From: Microbulbifer sp. Q7
Lineage (GTDB): Bacteria; Pseudomonadota; Gammaproteobacteria; Pseudomonadales; Cellvibrionaceae
Length of the DNA stretch: 64,000 nt
Assembly (NCBI RefSeq): GCF_001639145.1
Contig: NZ_LROY01000002.1
Coordinates: 1,024,501 to 1,088,500, forward strand
Direction of reading: 5' to 3'
How positions within the stretch are numbered: position 1 is the stretch's first letter; every line of letters begins with the position of its first letter. Below, in pieces: positions 27,798-37,254 of the stretch. A program made the translations under genes and the position numbers. The notes under the pieces were generated by a model. The model was not told where the DNA came from. It was given only the letters and a program-made list of their open reading frames with translations, and did not search any database.

Positions 27798-28386
27798 AGG
27801 CGCTCTGCGGGGGATGAAGGATAGAAAATTTTCGAGTCGATGGATTGTACTCCAGCGATGCACCGAAGCCGTACCCCACGGTCAGGGCAATCATCCGAGC
27901 GGGTTGCCACTGGTGCGCGGTAGTGAGCAGCAGTTTGATCACGCCGCCGTGAGTCACCAGCAACAGGGGTTCATCGCCATAGCGTTTCGCCAGTCCATCA
28001 ATACTAGCGAGCACCCGTGTGCGGAAGGACGCAAAAGGCTCTCCCCCCGGCGGTGAATGGCGCTCCGGGTCGCTACTCCAGGCTTCGCACAGCGCGCGCT
28101 GCTCGTGCCAGATACGATCCACAGGCTGCCCCTCCCAATCGCCAAAACCGATCTCGCGGATGCCTGCCTCGGTATGCACCGGCAGGTCCCGGTCGAGCCC
28201 CACCTGTGCGGCAAATTTGTGGCAGCGCTGTAGCGGTGAGCTGATGATCCGGGTCCAGGGTGCGCTCAAGTTTTGCAGACCCTTTTCCATTTGCTGCCAA
28301 CCCGCATCGGTCAATGGCACATCAATATGCCCGCGGAATACCCGGCCACCCGCGCAGGCGCCGTGGCGCAGCAGATCAATCCTCAA
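27781..28386 (-). CDS. cobC: Histidine phosphatase CobC (alpha-ribazole phosphatase type)
   Basis: Removes the 5' phosphate of alpha-ribazole-phosphate or adenosylcobalamin-phosphate in lower-ligand assembly. The phosphoglycerate-mutase-like RHG motif is DLLRHGACAGG near the N-terminus. EIGFGDWEGQPVDRIW and LLVTHGGVIKLLLT carry the other catalytic Glu and His. A GTG at 28452 gives a longer frame, but the TTG at 28384-28386, overlapping the end of cobT, starts right at the RHG domain and gives about 201 residues, the normal size. The family is broad; gene context makes the cobalamin role likely. Confidence 0.85.
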   Translation of the reverse strand: MRIDLLRHGACAGGRVFRGHIDVPLTDAGWQQMEKGLQNLSAPWTRIISSPLQRCHKFAAQVGLDRDLPVHTEAGIREIGFGDWEGQPVDRIWHEQRALCEAWSSDPERHSPPGGEPFASFRTRVLASIDGLAKRYGDEPLLLVTHGGVIKLLLTTAHQWQPARMIALTVGYGFGASLEYNPSTRKFSILHPPQSAYVYPA

Positions 28387-29416
28387 CCGGGATACCCGCT
28401 TCGCTGAAGGTAAACATGCTGTTGTGCAGTGCGAGTGCCTGCTTGATGACACTCACAGCGAGTACCGCACCGGTGCCCTCCCCCAGCCGCATATTCAGGC
28501 TGAGCAACGGTTTCACACCCAGACACTCCAGGGCCAGTAGATGCCCGGATTCATCCGACTGATGCGCGAACAGCAACCACGGCTTCACGCTGGGGTTCAC
28601 CGCCACGGCGATGGCCGCCGCCGCGGTTGCCATAAAACCGTCTACCAGTACCGGTGTGCCCCGCTGTGCGCTGGCAATAAAGGCACCGGTGAGCGCTGCG
28701 ATTTCAAAGCCGCCCAGAGTGCGCAGGATTTCCAACGGCGAATGCAGTGCTTCGCGGTGCAGTTCCAGCGCCGATTCGATCAACTCGATTTTGTGCTTCA
28801 GTGCCGCATCATCAATACCCGTACCGCGCCCGGTAATGTCCGCAACATCGAGCGTGAACAGCGCCGCGAACATCGCCGCGGCAGAGGCGGTGTTGCCGAT
28901 GCCCATGTCACCGCCCACGAAGCAGTCGCACTCGACCGCCTGACGCTGCCCGGCCAGCAAGGCGCGCTGGAGTTGCGACTCGGTCATGGCGGATTCGCGG
29001 GAAAAATCTGCGGTAGAGGGGGCAATGAGCTCGTCAATAAGATCCGGGTGTTGCGCGGGAACCACGCATCCCAGATTGATTGCGGCAAAGTTTGCATCGT
29101 GCTCACGGCTCAATACATTGATGGCGGCACCGCCCTCACAGAACATGCGCAACATCACCGACGTTACCGCTTGTGGGAACCGCGACGTACCGCGCTGGGC
29201 GATGCCGTGGTCGGCGCCGAACACGCGCACAGCCAGATGGTTCAGCTGCGGCTGAGCCCTGCCCTGATATCCGGCAAAATCCACGGCTAGGGTTTCTAGC
29301 CGGCCCAGCGCACCCGGTGGCTTGATCAGCTGCGCCTGGTGCGCGATCGCTGCACGGCGTGCGGCCTCATCGGGTACCGGCGCCGGTTCATGGAGCCATT
29401 TCAATTCTTGTGACAT
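28376..29416 (-). CDS. cobT: Nicotinate-nucleotide-dimethylbenzimidazole phosphoribosyltransferase CobT
   Basis: Activates the lower-ligand base (dimethylbenzimidazole) to alpha-ribazole-phosphate. It has 346 residues, the standard length. Conserved features are LIKPPGALGRLE, VFGADHGIAQRGTS, the cluster FVGGDMGIGNTASAAAMFA, DITGRGTGID and a C-terminal ESGHLLALECLGVKPLLSLNMRLGEG (split by sequence changes), followed by the GTGAVLAVSVIKQA segment. The ATG at 29414-29416 is clear. The next gene upstream, cobU, ends 24 bases before it, and cobC overlaps its end. Confidence 0.95.
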   Translation of the reverse strand: MSQELKWLHEPAPVPDEAARRAAIAHQAQLIKPPGALGRLETLAVDFAGYQGRAQPQLNHLAVRVFGADHGIAQRGTSRFPQAVTSVMLRMFCEGGAAINVLSREHDANFAAINLGCVVPAQHPDLIDELIAPSTADFSRESAMTESQLQRALLAGQRQAVECDCFVGGDMGIGNTASAAAMFAALFTLDVADITGRGTGIDDAALKHKIELIESALELHREALHSPLEILRTLGGFEIAALTGAFIASAQRGTPVLVDGFMATAAAAIAVAVNPSVKPWLLFAHQSDESGHLLALECLGVKPLLSLNMRLGEGTGAVLAVSVIKQALALHNSMFTFSEAGIPVED

Positions 29417-29440
29417 TGCGATGTACTTCTCCAGCTCACG

Positions 29441-30016
29441 TCATTTCACTTTTAGCGGCAACCCGGCAATGGCAAGGGTGACGCTTTCGGCCCGCGCAGC
29501 CAGTGCCTGATGCAGCCAGCCGGCGGCATCGACAAATTCGCGGGAGAGCTGCCCGAGAGGCACGATGCCCGAGCCTACTTCATTACTGACCATAATCAGT
29601 GGCGCGCTGCGCGATCGTGTATCGAGATACTGCAACAGTGCCTGGCGCTGGCGTGCCCAGGTGCCCTGATGCAGACAATTACTCAGCCACAGCGTCAGGC
29701 AGTCTACGAGGACACAACGGCTGTCGGCGATACCGGCGAGCGACTCCGCCAGTGCGATGGGTACTTCAATAGTCTGCCAGCGCTCATCCCGATCGGCGCG
29801 GTGCTGCGCGATACGGGACGACATTTCATCGTCGCCGGCGGTGGCCGTTGCCACATAAACCAGGCGGGTTGATGACGGCTTCGCTGGCACAATCTGCGTT
29901 TGCTCTAATCCCTGCGCCTGCTGTAACCATTGCTCCGCGTGCTGCTGGGCGAGCCGGCTTTTGCCACTGCGTGCGCCACCAAGTACGAGGAGCAAGCCTG
30001 CATGGGTCTTATTCAT
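29441..30016 (-). CDS. cobU: Adenosylcobinamide kinase/guanylyltransferase CobU
   Basis: Phosphorylates adenosylcobinamide and attaches GMP, preparing it for CobS. About 191 residues. The P-loop is LVLGGARSGKSRLAQQHAE; HRADRDERWQTIEVP carries the guanylylated His; LVDCLTLWLSNCL and ISNEVG-like MVSNEVGSGIVPLG are family signatures. The start is the ATG at 30014-30016, which overlaps the btuD stop; a longer frame upstream lies within btuD and is rejected. Confidence 0.94.
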   Translation of the reverse strand: MNKTHAGLLLVLGGARSGKSRLAQQHAEQWLQQAQGLEQTQIVPAKPSSTRLVYVATATAGDDEMSSRIAQHRADRDERWQTIEVPIALAESLAGIADSRCVLVDCLTLWLSNCLHQGTWARQRQALLQYLDTRSRSAPLIMVSNEVGSGIVPLGQLSREFVDAAGWLHQALAARAESVTLAIAGLPLKVK

Positions 30017-30791
30017 CTGCCAACACCAGAGGTTTACCGGTAACGGGATGCGGCACCACGGTGACACCGTAGCCGTAGAGCGCTTGCATGTTTTCCGCGG
30101 TCAATACGGAATGCGCATCGCCGTAAGCCATACTGTGACCGTCCTTGAGTGCGAGAATCCGATCGCTGTAGCCACTGGCCAGGGCGAGGTCGTGCACCGT
30201 CATCACCACCGCCACACCACTGCGCGCAAAGGCGCGCACCGCTTTCATCATTTCGTACTGGTGGGCAATATCGAGGCTGGTTGCCGGCTCATCCAGCAAC
30301 AGCAGTCGGTCGCCCTCTTCCTCCCCGCTCCAGATCTGGGCCATTACCCGCGCGAGCTGCAAGCGTTGCTGCTCACCGCCGGAGAGTGTCGGGTACAGTC
30401 GTTCGGCCAGATGGGTGACATCCAGCGCAGCCATGGCTTGCTGGCAAATTTCCCGGTCGCGGACAACACCGGTGCCGTGTGGATTGCGCGCAAGGGCCAC
30501 CAGCTCAAAACCGGTGAACGCGAACGAAAGTGGATTGTGCTGCGGGAGAACGGCCAGTTGGCGGGCACGGCGTTGGGGCGAATAACCGCTGATGGGCTCG
30601 CCCTTGAACGACACCTGTCCCGCCGCCAGGGACGACTCGCCACACAGTGCCCTGAGCAAGGTCGATTTACCGGCACCGTTGGGACCAATGATACACACCA
30701 GTTCACCGGCCGCGATTTCAAAGTCGATATCGCTGATCAGCGCACGCCGGTCGACGCAGACGGTCACACCTTTTGCCTGCAACATGGACAT
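30009..30791 (-). CDS. btuD: Cobalamin/heme-type ABC transporter ATP-binding protein BtuD
   Basis: ATPase for B12 import with BtuC and BtuF. It has 260 residues. Walker A GPNGAGKSTLLRALCG, signature [15 protein letters not shown], Walker B LLLLDEPATSLD. The sequence also looks like HmuV (heme importer ATPase), which belongs to the same FecCD-linked branch; the cobalamin genes on both sides make B12 the likely substrate. The start ATG overlaps the btuC stop by one base (TAATG); a second in-frame ATG is at 30785. Confidence 0.88.
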   Translation of the reverse strand: MSMLQAKGVTVCVDRRALISDIDFEIAAGELVCIIGPNGAGKSTLLRALCGESSLAAGQVSFKGEPISGYSPQRRARQLAVLPQHNPLSFAFTGFELVALARNPHGTGVVRDREICQQAMAALDVTHLAERLYPTLSGGEQQRLQLARVMAQIWSGEEEGDRLLLLDEPATSLDIAHQYEMMKAVRAFARSGVAVVMTVHDLALASGYSDRILALKDGHSMAYGDAHSVLTAENMQALYGYGVTVVPHPVTGKPLVLADE

Positions 30792-31813
30792 TACAGGGAC
30801 TCCCTGCTCTTGCGCAGTAGCGACACGAAGAATGGGACACCAATCAACGCGGTAATCAGGCCCACCGGGATTTCCACCGGCGCAATCACCGTGCGCGCCA
30901 GGGTGTCAGACACCAGCAGCAGCCCGGCGCCGGCCAGTGCCGACAGCGGTAACAGCTGGCGATGATCGGGTCCTACCCACAGGCGCACCATGTGCGGCAC
31001 GACCAGGCCGACGAAGGCGATACTGCCCGCCACCGCCACGGAGGTGCCGACCCCTGCGGCGACCAGCACAATGAGGCCCGTTTTCACCCGCTCCACATCA
31101 ACCCCAAGATGCCGGGCCTGGGACTCGCCCAGCAGCAGAACATTGAGCGCGGGGCCAAAACGAAACATGGTCGCAAGCAGGCCGCACAGCACCAGTAGCA
31201 TCAGCAACGCGCGCGGGTAGCTGGCCGCATCCAGCCCGCCCATCCGCCACAAACTGATACGCCGCAGCATTTCATTATCCGCGAAGTACTCCATCAGCCC
31301 GGTGAGGCTGGCCGAAAATGCGGAGACGGCGATGCCCATCAGCAGCATGGTCGCCACCGAAGTCCCATTGATGCCCCGCGCCACCTGGTAGACCAACGCT
31401 ACGGCTATCAGGCCACCACAAAAGGCGGCGATGGAAACCACCGGTAAACTACCGAATGCAGCCGCCACGGATGCACCGAGCAGGATGGCGAGACTCGCAC
31501 CGAAAGACGCGCCGGCGGTAACACCAATTAACGAAGGATCCGCGAGCGGATTGCGAAACAGTCCTTGCAACAGGGCACCACAGATCGCCAGTGTTGCGCC
31601 GACGGTCGCCGCCAATATGGCACGCGGCAGGCGTATGGCCTGCACGATATCCGTAGCCAGGCCGGCCTCCCCCAATCCAGTGAGCGCACTGACCACGTCA
31701 GACAGCGACAGCGAAACGGCCCCAATGGCGATCGCCACCAGAAAGCTGGCCACCAGCAGTAGTGGCAGCAGCGACCAGGCAGCGCGCAGCGCGCGAAGAC
31801 GTGCCGTGGTCAC
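30791..31813 (-). CDS. btuC: Cobalamin ABC transporter permease BtuC (FecCD family)
   Basis: Inner-membrane permease for B12, 340 residues with about ten hydrophobic spans, typical of FecCD. Family stretches are [37 protein letters not shown] (in pieces), [13 protein letters not shown] and [23 protein letters not shown], the cytoplasmic coupling region. The start is a GTG at 31811-31813 overlapping the cobQ stop (GTGA). FecCD permeases also carry heme and siderophores; the riboswitch and neighbours support cobalamin. Confidence 0.88.
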   Translation of the reverse strand: MTTARLRALRAAWSLLPLLLVASFLVAIAIGAVSLSLSDVVSALTGLGEAGLATDIVQAIRLPRAILAATVGATLAICGALLQGLFRNPLADPSLIGVTAGASFGASLAILLGASVAAAFGSLPVVSIAAFCGGLIAVALVYQVARGINGTSVATMLLMGIAVSAFSASLTGLMEYFADNEMLRRISLWRMGGLDAASYPRALLMLLVLCGLLATMFRFGPALNVLLLGESQARHLGVDVERVKTGLIVLVAAGVGTSVAVAGSIAFVGLVVPHMVRLWVGPDHRQLLPLSALAGAGLLLVSDTLARTVIAPVEIPVGLITALIGVPFFVSLLRKSRESL

Positions 31814-33297
31814 GAGGTGACCTCAAACTGTGCCAGCCAGGATTTGTCGAGATACGCTTCCACGGTATCCGCCAGACGGTCGAGTTGCTGTTGCCGATGT
31901 GCATCGAGATCCACCGCCGTGGCGTCCACAACACCACACCACTGAAGCAGCGCGCTTTGTGCCGATGGGGCGTCGAACAGGCCGTGCACGTAAGTGGCCA
32001 GTACCTGCCCATCGCCGCTGATGGCGCCATCAGGTCTCGCAGCACCATTGCCGTCGCGCAGACACAGCGCCGGATTTTCCAGCGCCGGCCCTTCGCTCGT
32101 GCCACAGTGAATTTCGTAGCCGCTGACTGCAACCGGCGACCCGCCCTCGGTGAGCCGCAGTGTACCGGCAACATTTTCCAACGCCTTGACCGGCTGCAAC
32201 GTGGTGGAGAAATCAAGATAACCGAGGCCCGCTTCACTCCCGGCGGTATCTTCAATACCCTCGGGATCATGCAGCACGCGCCCAAGCATCTGCATTCCGC
32301 CGCAGATACCGATGAGTTTGCCACCATAGCGAAGGTGCCGCTCCAGTTGCGCAGGCCAGTGGTGCTCTTTCAGGAAAGCGAGATCCGCACGGACATTTTT
32401 GCTGCCGGGGAGAATGATCAGGTCACAGGGTGGGACTGGCGCTCGCACACTGACAAACTGCAGGTCGACGTTGGGATGCAACCGCAACGCATCGAAATCC
32501 GTGTGATTGCTGATCCGGGGCAAAACGGGCACAACAATTTTCAGCCCGCGATCGCTAGCATTCACGGGTGCTACCTGCTGACTGCTGATGGCGTCTTCCG
32601 CATCGAGATACAGATCGTGCAGGTACGGCAGTACACCGAGTACGGGTTTGCCGGTGTAGTCCTGCAGCCAATCGAGCCCGGACTGCAGCAGCTTCAGGTC
32701 GCCGCGAAATCGGTTAATCACAAAACCCACCACACGGGCACGTTCGCTCGCGGAAAGTAATTCAAGGGTACCGACCAGGTGTGCGAAGACCCCGCCGCGA
32801 TCAATATCGGCTATCAGAATGACCGGGCAATCCACCGCCTCGGCGAACCCCATGTTGGCGATATCGTTTTCGCGCAGATTGATTTCCGCCGGGCTGCCGG
32901 CGCCTTCGACCAGTACCAGGTCATACTGACCTTGCAAGCGGGTGAACGAATCGAGCACCGCATTCTGCGCAGTCACTTTGTAATGGTGGTAATCCAGCGC
33001 CTGCATATTGCCAATCGCCCTGCCCTGGATAATTACTTGCGCGCCCGTATCCGACGCCGGCTTGAGCAGCACCGGGTTCATATCCGTGTGCGGTGCTAAT
33101 CCACAGGCCAACGCCTGCAGTGCCTGGGCACGGCCGATTTCGCCACCATCAGCTGTGACCGCGCTGTTCAGAGCCATGTTTTGTGGTTTGAACGGCGCTA
33201 CCCGCACGCCGCGACGGGCGAAATAGCGCCCGAGCGCCGCCACCAGCGTACTTTTACCCGCATCCGATGTGGTGCCCTGAACCATCAATACCGACAT
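31810..33297 (-). CDS. cobQ: Cobyric acid synthase CobQ/CbiP
   Basis: ATP-dependent glutamine amidotransferase that amidates four carboxyl groups of adenosyl-cobyrinic acid diamide. It has 495 residues. The N-terminal dethiobiotin-synthase-like domain has [20 protein letters not shown] and [24 protein letters not shown] (in pieces). The class-I amidotransferase domain has [12 protein letters not shown] with the catalytic Cys, and VHGLFD with the His. The stop overlaps btuC. No other de novo corrin-ring gene (cbi/cob) is in the window. Confidence 0.94.
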   Translation of the reverse strand: MSVLMVQGTTSDAGKSTLVAALGRYFARRGVRVAPFKPQNMALNSAVTADGGEIGRAQALQALACGLAPHTDMNPVLLKPASDTGAQVIIQGRAIGNMQALDYHHYKVTAQNAVLDSFTRLQGQYDLVLVEGAGSPAEINLRENDIANMGFAEAVDCPVILIADIDRGGVFAHLVGTLELLSASERARVVGFVINRFRGDLKLLQSGLDWLQDYTGKPVLGVLPYLHDLYLDAEDAISSQQVAPVNASDRGLKIVVPVLPRISNHTDFDALRLHPNVDLQFVSVRAPVPPCDLIILPGSKNVRADLAFLKEHHWPAQLERHLRYGGKLIGICGGMQMLGRVLHDPEGIEDTAGSEAGLGYLDFSTTLQPVKALENVAGTLRLTEGGSPVAVSGYEIHCGTSEGPALENPALCLRDGNGAARPDGAISGDGQVLATYVHGLFDAPSAQSALLQWCGVVDATAVDLDAHRQQQLDRLADTVEAYLDKSWLAQFEVTS

Positions 33298-33312
33298 GGT
33301 GGAATCAACCTT

Positions 33313-33927
33313 TTAGTAGTCCACGCCTTTTCGGGCTTTGATGCCGGCCTTGAACGCATGCTTGATATCTTTCACTTCAGACACCGTATCCATCACTGCC
33401 TGCAACGCACTGCCGCCACCGCGTCCGGTGACGACCACACTCTGTTCCATCGGTCTCTGTGCGAGTGCGTCAAGCACCATTTGTTCATCGAGGTATTTGT
33501 ACGCGAGCATGTAAGTGAGCTCGTCCAGCACCACCAGGTCGTAGCCGGGATCGGTGAGCATTTTGCGCGCTTCAGCCCAGGTTTTTTCCGCTGCCGCGAT
33601 GTCGCCGGTGCGGTCCTGGGTGTCCCAGGTAAAGCCGGTGCCCATCTGGTACAGCGTAACCTGTGGGCACTGGTTCCTGATATAGAGTTCCTCACCGGAG
33701 AGCTGCGCCCCTTTGATAAACTGCACGACTCCCACCTTGTGACCGTATCCCAGTGCACGGATGACCATGCCAAACGCCGAACTGGACTTTCCCTTGCCGT
33801 TACCGGTGAGCAGAACTGCGACACCACGCTCGGTATCCGCCGCGGCGATATTGGCATCCACCTTGGCTTTCTGCTTTTGCATGACTTCTTTGTGCCGCGT
33901 ATTTTTTTTCTGCTGGTCGTCCGACAT
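33313..33927 (-). CDS. cobO: Cob(I)alamin adenosyltransferase CobO/BtuR
   Basis: Attaches the 5'-deoxyadenosyl group to corrinoids, making adenosylcobalamin. About 204 residues of the CobA/CobO/BtuR family: GVAVLLTGNGKGKSSSAFGM is the P-loop, followed by GHKVGVVQFIKGAQLSGE, LVVLDELTYMLAYKYL and VVVTGRGGGSALQAVMD. I use the ATG at 33925-33927 with GAGGTG upstream, rather than the GTG at 33933. It is 30 bases from btuB and 15 from cobQ. Confidence 0.94.
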   Translation of the reverse strand: MSDDQQKKNTRHKEVMQKQKAKVDANIAAADTERGVAVLLTGNGKGKSSSAFGMVIRALGYGHKVGVVQFIKGAQLSGEELYIRNQCPQVTLYQMGTGFTWDTQDRTGDIAAAEKTWAEARKMLTDPGYDLVVLDELTYMLAYKYLDEQMVLDALAQRPMEQSVVVTGRGGGSALQAVMDTVSEVKDIKHAFKAGIKARKGVDY

Positions 33928-33963
33928 GATCACCTCATCAGTGGATAGCGTACTTCGGGCTGG

Positions 33964-35817
33964 TTAAAACGTGAATTCTACACCGGCGTATCCTGCCGCA
34001 CCCGCGGTGTTATAGCCGGGCACCTCGTAATACGCCTTGTCGGTCAGGTTTTCACCGCGAAGGTACACGGTCGTCGCCGCGCTCACTCGATAGCGCAGAC
34101 TCGCATCCAGCACCTGGTAATCGTCCATCGTCGATCCATCGATATCCACCGCATCGGCACTGGAGCGGATGTTCAGCGCCATACTCAGCGCGCTGGATGG
34201 CTGGTAGCTAACCCCGAGGTTCGCAAGCTGCTTCGGGCGTCGGGCGCGCGGCGTATCACCGGTGTTCTGGGTGTCGGTATAGGTGTAGTTCGCGGAAACC
34301 CGCAGTGTGTCACTCAGCTGGGCGTTGGCAATCAGTTCCACACCGCGGGAACGGCTGCGGCCACCACTTTGCAGATAGCCGGTGTAGTCGACGAGATCAA
34401 AACCGATTTCATTTTCGATGATCTGATCGAACTGCACGAATTCGAGGTGCAGCGCGTTATCGCCAAAATATTCGATCCCCCACTCCACACCGCGGCTTTC
34501 TTCCGGGGTCAGCAGTGGCAGATCGGGATTATTTTGCGAGCGGTTGTAGTTGATCTCGAAAAGACTCGGCGCACGGAAGCCGGTGCCGTAGCTCGCCTTC
34601 AGTTTCAGGGAGCCATGGGCAAACGGATCGACCAGGTACGCCGTACTCGCCCGGAAACTGTTGTGGCCGCCAAAGTCTGAGTTATCGTCATGGCGCAGGC
34701 CCAGGGTGAAAAACACCTGTTCCGCGTAAGCGCCCTGATACTCCGAGTATGCCGCCCAGCGATCACGATTGAGGTCGCGCACAGTATCTTCGCGGCGCTC
34801 CAGACCATAAATGAACGCCTGAGATTCAGCCAGGTCCGCGAAGCCGTTCAGGTTCAGCGTCTGTATGTCACCCTCGGTATCGTACGAAACAGCACCGGCT
34901 GCATAGTTGGTGCGGCTCAGGTCCGCACGGGAATAGGACAAGGTTTGCTGGCCACCTTCGCTATCGCGAGCGAGGCTGACCCGTGTGTTTTGCTGGCGGA
35001 AGTCTTCGGTACAGGCATCCTGGGTAACCGGCCAGCCACAGCGATCGAATTCGCCGCTGGCTTTGGTGTCCCGCACGATGGCTTCAGCACGCCATTCTTC
35101 CGACACATTCCAGCCAGCGCGACCGTGCAGGGTCGTATTGTTGTAGCCATCGTCATCCTGAAGCTGGGTATCGAAGGTGCTGGTGTTAAAGCCGCGGGTA
35201 TGTGCTTTGCTGGCGGTAACAAAGTAATCCAGCGCCCCGGCAGCGCCGCCGGCGCTCGCGTTGTAGCGTCTGGTGTCAAAACTACCGCCCTCAGCCCCGA
35301 TATCGATCCTGTGCCCCGTGTCATCACGGCGTGTGGAAATATCCAGTACGCCACCCGCATCCGCGCCATACAGCATACCCTGAGGACCGCGCAGCAGTTC
35401 GACACGCGCCAGGCCGTTGCTCAGAATATGCTGGATTGGAGCACCGCCCTGGGTGCCGGTGGGATCGGAGATTTCGACCCCGTCGATACGCACCAGGGTG
35501 CGGAAGCCGTCTTCGCCGCGTACGCGCAACGCTGTTGCCCTGCCCATGCCTCCGGAGTTGGAGACGGAGACGGAAGGTGCGCTGCGCAACACATCCGCCA
35601 GCGAGGCAAGGCCACGGGCCTTGATATCGGCTTCGTCCAGTACTGTCACCGAGGTAGCCACACGGCGCAGGGGTTCGCCCTGTCGGGCGCTCACGACAAT
35701 GATCGTTTCCAGATCGGGAATTGCGGATTCGCTGTTGGTGCTGTTGGTGCTGCTGTTGGCAAACGCCGGACCGCTGACTGCTGATGCGACAGCGCAGCTC
35801 AATAAAATCTTGTTCAA
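33964..35817 (-). CDS. btuB: TonB-dependent outer-membrane vitamin B12 receptor BtuB
   Basis: Outer-membrane gated barrel that imports cobalamin using TonB energy. It has 617 residues. A signal peptide (MNKILLSCAVASAVSGPAFA) is followed by an Asn/Ser/Thr linker, a TonB box (LETIIVVSAR), a plug domain with LRVRGEDGFRTLVRIDGVEI and ELLRGPQGMLYGADAGGVLDI (in pieces), and a beta-barrel ending in Phe (GYAGVEFTF), as outer-membrane barrels do. The start is a TTG at 35815-35817 with GAGGGG eight bases upstream. The cobalamin riboswitch about 110 bases upstream and the downstream B12 genes identify the ligand. Confidence 0.92.
   Translation of the reverse strand: MNKILLSCAVASAVSGPAFANSSTNSTNSESAIPDLETIIVVSARQGEPLRRVATSVTVLDEADIKARGLASLADVLRSAPSVSVSNSGGMGRATALRVRGEDGFRTLVRIDGVEISDPTGTQGGAPIQHILSNGLARVELLRGPQGMLYGADAGGVLDISTRRDDTGHRIDIGAEGGSFDTRRYNASAGGAAGALDYFVTASKAHTRGFNTSTFDTQLQDDDGYNNTTLHGRAGWNVSEEWRAEAIVRDTKASGEFDRCGWPVTQDACTEDFRQQNTRVSLARDSEGGQQTLSYSRADLSRTNYAAGAVSYDTEGDIQTLNLNGFADLAESQAFIYGLERREDTVRDLNRDRWAAYSEYQGAYAEQVFFTLGLRHDDNSDFGGHNSFRASTAYLVDPFAHGSLKLKASYGTGFRAPSLFEINYNRSQNNPDLPLLTPEESRGVEWGIEYFGDNALHLEFVQFDQIIENEIGFDLVDYTGYLQSGGRSRSRGVELIANAQLSDTLRVSANYTYTDTQNTGDTPRARRPKQLANLGVSYQPSSALSMALNIRSSADAVDIDGSTMDDYQVLDASLRYRVSAATTVYLRGENLTDKAYYEVPGYNTAGAAGYAGVEFTF
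35731..35760 (-). repeat. Short tandem repeat in the btuB N-terminal linker
   Basis: Two full copies of CTGTTGGTG followed by a diverged CTGCTGTTGG (plus-strand reading). It encodes the low-complexity Asn/Ser/Thr linker between signal peptide and TonB box. The 9-base period keeps the reading frame. Confidence 0.7.
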
Positions 35818-35919
35818 GTTTCAACCCCTCGGAAAATTCGGATGGGATCGAGGGAGGAATAGCAATGCGGCGCGCCCAGGGCGCGAGAGGTCGTATTGCA
35901 GGATGGCAGCCCTCCGCTC

Positions 35920-36035
35920 CATCATGATTCGATCTCAGGCCGGTATCGGGCTTACTACGCCACCTGTTGCCAGGGGGAGCAGATCACCGTTGCGGGGGCA
36001 GCGCCGGATTTCCGGACTTCCCGTTTAACCCTCTC
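35920..36035 (-). promoter_or_regulatory. Cobalamin riboswitch controlling the B12 operon
   Basis: The minus strand carries the class core GGCGCTGCCCCCGCAACGGT (within 35986-36009), preceded by GGGAAGTCCGGAAATCC, and ends in a B12 box, GTAGTAAGCCCGATACCGGCC (35938-35958). These match the conserved elements of adenosylcobalamin-type riboswitches in order and spacing. The ~110 bases to btuB hold a GC-rich hairpin (CGCGCCC/GGGCGCG, about 35870-35886) just before the ribosome site, a plausible expression platform. High cobalamin should lower expression of btuB and the nine genes after it. Confidence 0.93.
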
Positions 36036-36091
36036 AGCGTGATTCAGTAAAGCAGTTGAATCGCGCAGAGGGCACCTCGGATCGCGGAGCG

Positions 36092-36120
36092 AACTTAGGG
36101 GAACGATACTGGAAAGTCAA
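36092..36120 (-). promoter_or_regulatory. Candidate sigma-70 promoter of the B12 operon
   Basis: On the minus strand TTGACT (36115-36120) and TAAGTT (36092-36097) are separated by exactly 17 bases. The -35 is a 5/6 match and the -10 only 3/6. Transcription would begin near 36085, some 50 bases before the riboswitch, which fits well. Confidence 0.5.
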
Positions 36121-36196
36121 CTGCGCTGTTGTGGAGGGTGCTGCGGGGGGGCTACTGGGAGGAAGGCAGCCGTGCGACTGACGGCCGCCACATCGA

Positions 36197-37171
36197 TTAG
36201 CGGTGGGCCAGCAGGAACGCCGGGATCGTCCGCTCCAGCCAGTACTCCGGCCGCCACAGGCTGCCCGCAACAAAGCCCACATGTCCGCCCCGCTTGCTCA
36301 ATTTGAGCGTCACCGCGCCGCTCACATCCGATGGCGCGGGCACCGCGTTCGGACATACGAAAGGATCGTCCATTGCATGAATCAATAATGTGGGTTTGGT
36401 TACGCTGGCGAGATAGGGCCGGCTGGAAGCGCGGGTGTAGTAGTCATCTACGCCATCAAACCCGTGTAGGGGCGCGGTAAAGTGATGGTCGAAGTTGCGG
36501 AAATTATCGAAATAGCGGGTGTTGCCCAGTGGCGGCATCGCAGCGGCCAGCGCGGGGTCTTTCGCTTTGCGGCCGAGGCTGTCGCGCAGGCTCGTCAATA
36601 GATGCTTCTGATACACCTTGGAAAACCCGGTATCCATCCGCCGACTGGACAGGTGCAGGTCGAGCGGTGCGGAAACAGAAACGGCGGCGCTCAGGGGGCT
36701 GTCTGTGCCATCTTCCCCCAGCCACTTCAGCAGCACATTGCCGCCAAGCGAATATCCCACCGCCATCAGCGGCGACATTGGAAATTTCGTACGCAGCCGG
36801 CCGGCGAGCCAGCGGGCATCGCCCGTTTCCCCACTATGGTAGGCCCTGGGCAGCAGGTTGGGGATGCCACCACACCCGCGAAAATGCATGACTGCAACCT
36901 GGAAGCGCTTTGCCAAAAGCGCCTGCATCAGCCCCTGCACATACGGTGACTCGACCGAGCCTTCGAGGCCGTGCAGTACCAGGACGATCGGGCGCGCGGG
37001 ATCGTTTTGCAGTGGTGCGGGTGTATGCAGGGCCAGGCGGTCGCCATCCGGTGTGGTCAGCCACTGGCCCTGGGTTCTGATCCAGGGCTTGGGTCGGTGG
37101 TATCGGGGAAACAGGGTCTGCAGGTGGCAGTTGCCGAGCCCGATGGCGGGCTCGAACGGTGGAATACTCAA
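36197..37171 (-). CDS. Alpha/beta hydrolase of the YheT family
   Basis: Predicted cytoplasmic esterase or hydrolase of unknown natural substrate, 324 residues. The start FEPAIGLGNCHLQTLFPRY is characteristic of the YheT/AbhD family. The oxyanion region is LVLHGLEGSVESPY; the nucleophile elbow is VGYSLGGNVLLKWLGE; MDDPFV carries the acid and GGHVGFV the His. All triad residues are present. It lies 83 bases after the DUF411 gene on the same strand, with no terminator visible between them. Confidence 0.9.
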   Translation of the reverse strand: MSIPPFEPAIGLGNCHLQTLFPRYHRPKPWIRTQGQWLTTPDGDRLALHTPAPLQNDPARPIVLVLHGLEGSVESPYVQGLMQALLAKRFQVAVMHFRGCGGIPNLLPRAYHSGETGDARWLAGRLRTKFPMSPLMAVGYSLGGNVLLKWLGEDGTDSPLSAAVSVSAPLDLHLSSRRMDTGFSKVYQKHLLTSLRDSLGRKAKDPALAAAMPPLGNTRYFDNFRNFDHHFTAPLHGFDGVDDYYTRASSRPYLASVTKPTLLIHAMDDPFVCPNAVPAPSDVSGAVTLKLSKRGGHVGFVAGSLWRPEYWLERTIPAFLLAHR

Positions 37172-37254
37172 TGGAGGAACGCCCTTCGCATTATTCAGAA
37201 AGGCGTTAAGACTAACCGTGCCCTGCGCACATTACCAGCCGCAAAAACCGTCGC

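Noticed and set aside
34690..35784. 364-codon open frame opposite btuB
   Set aside because: Antisense shadow of btuB, lacking a ribosome site and domain.
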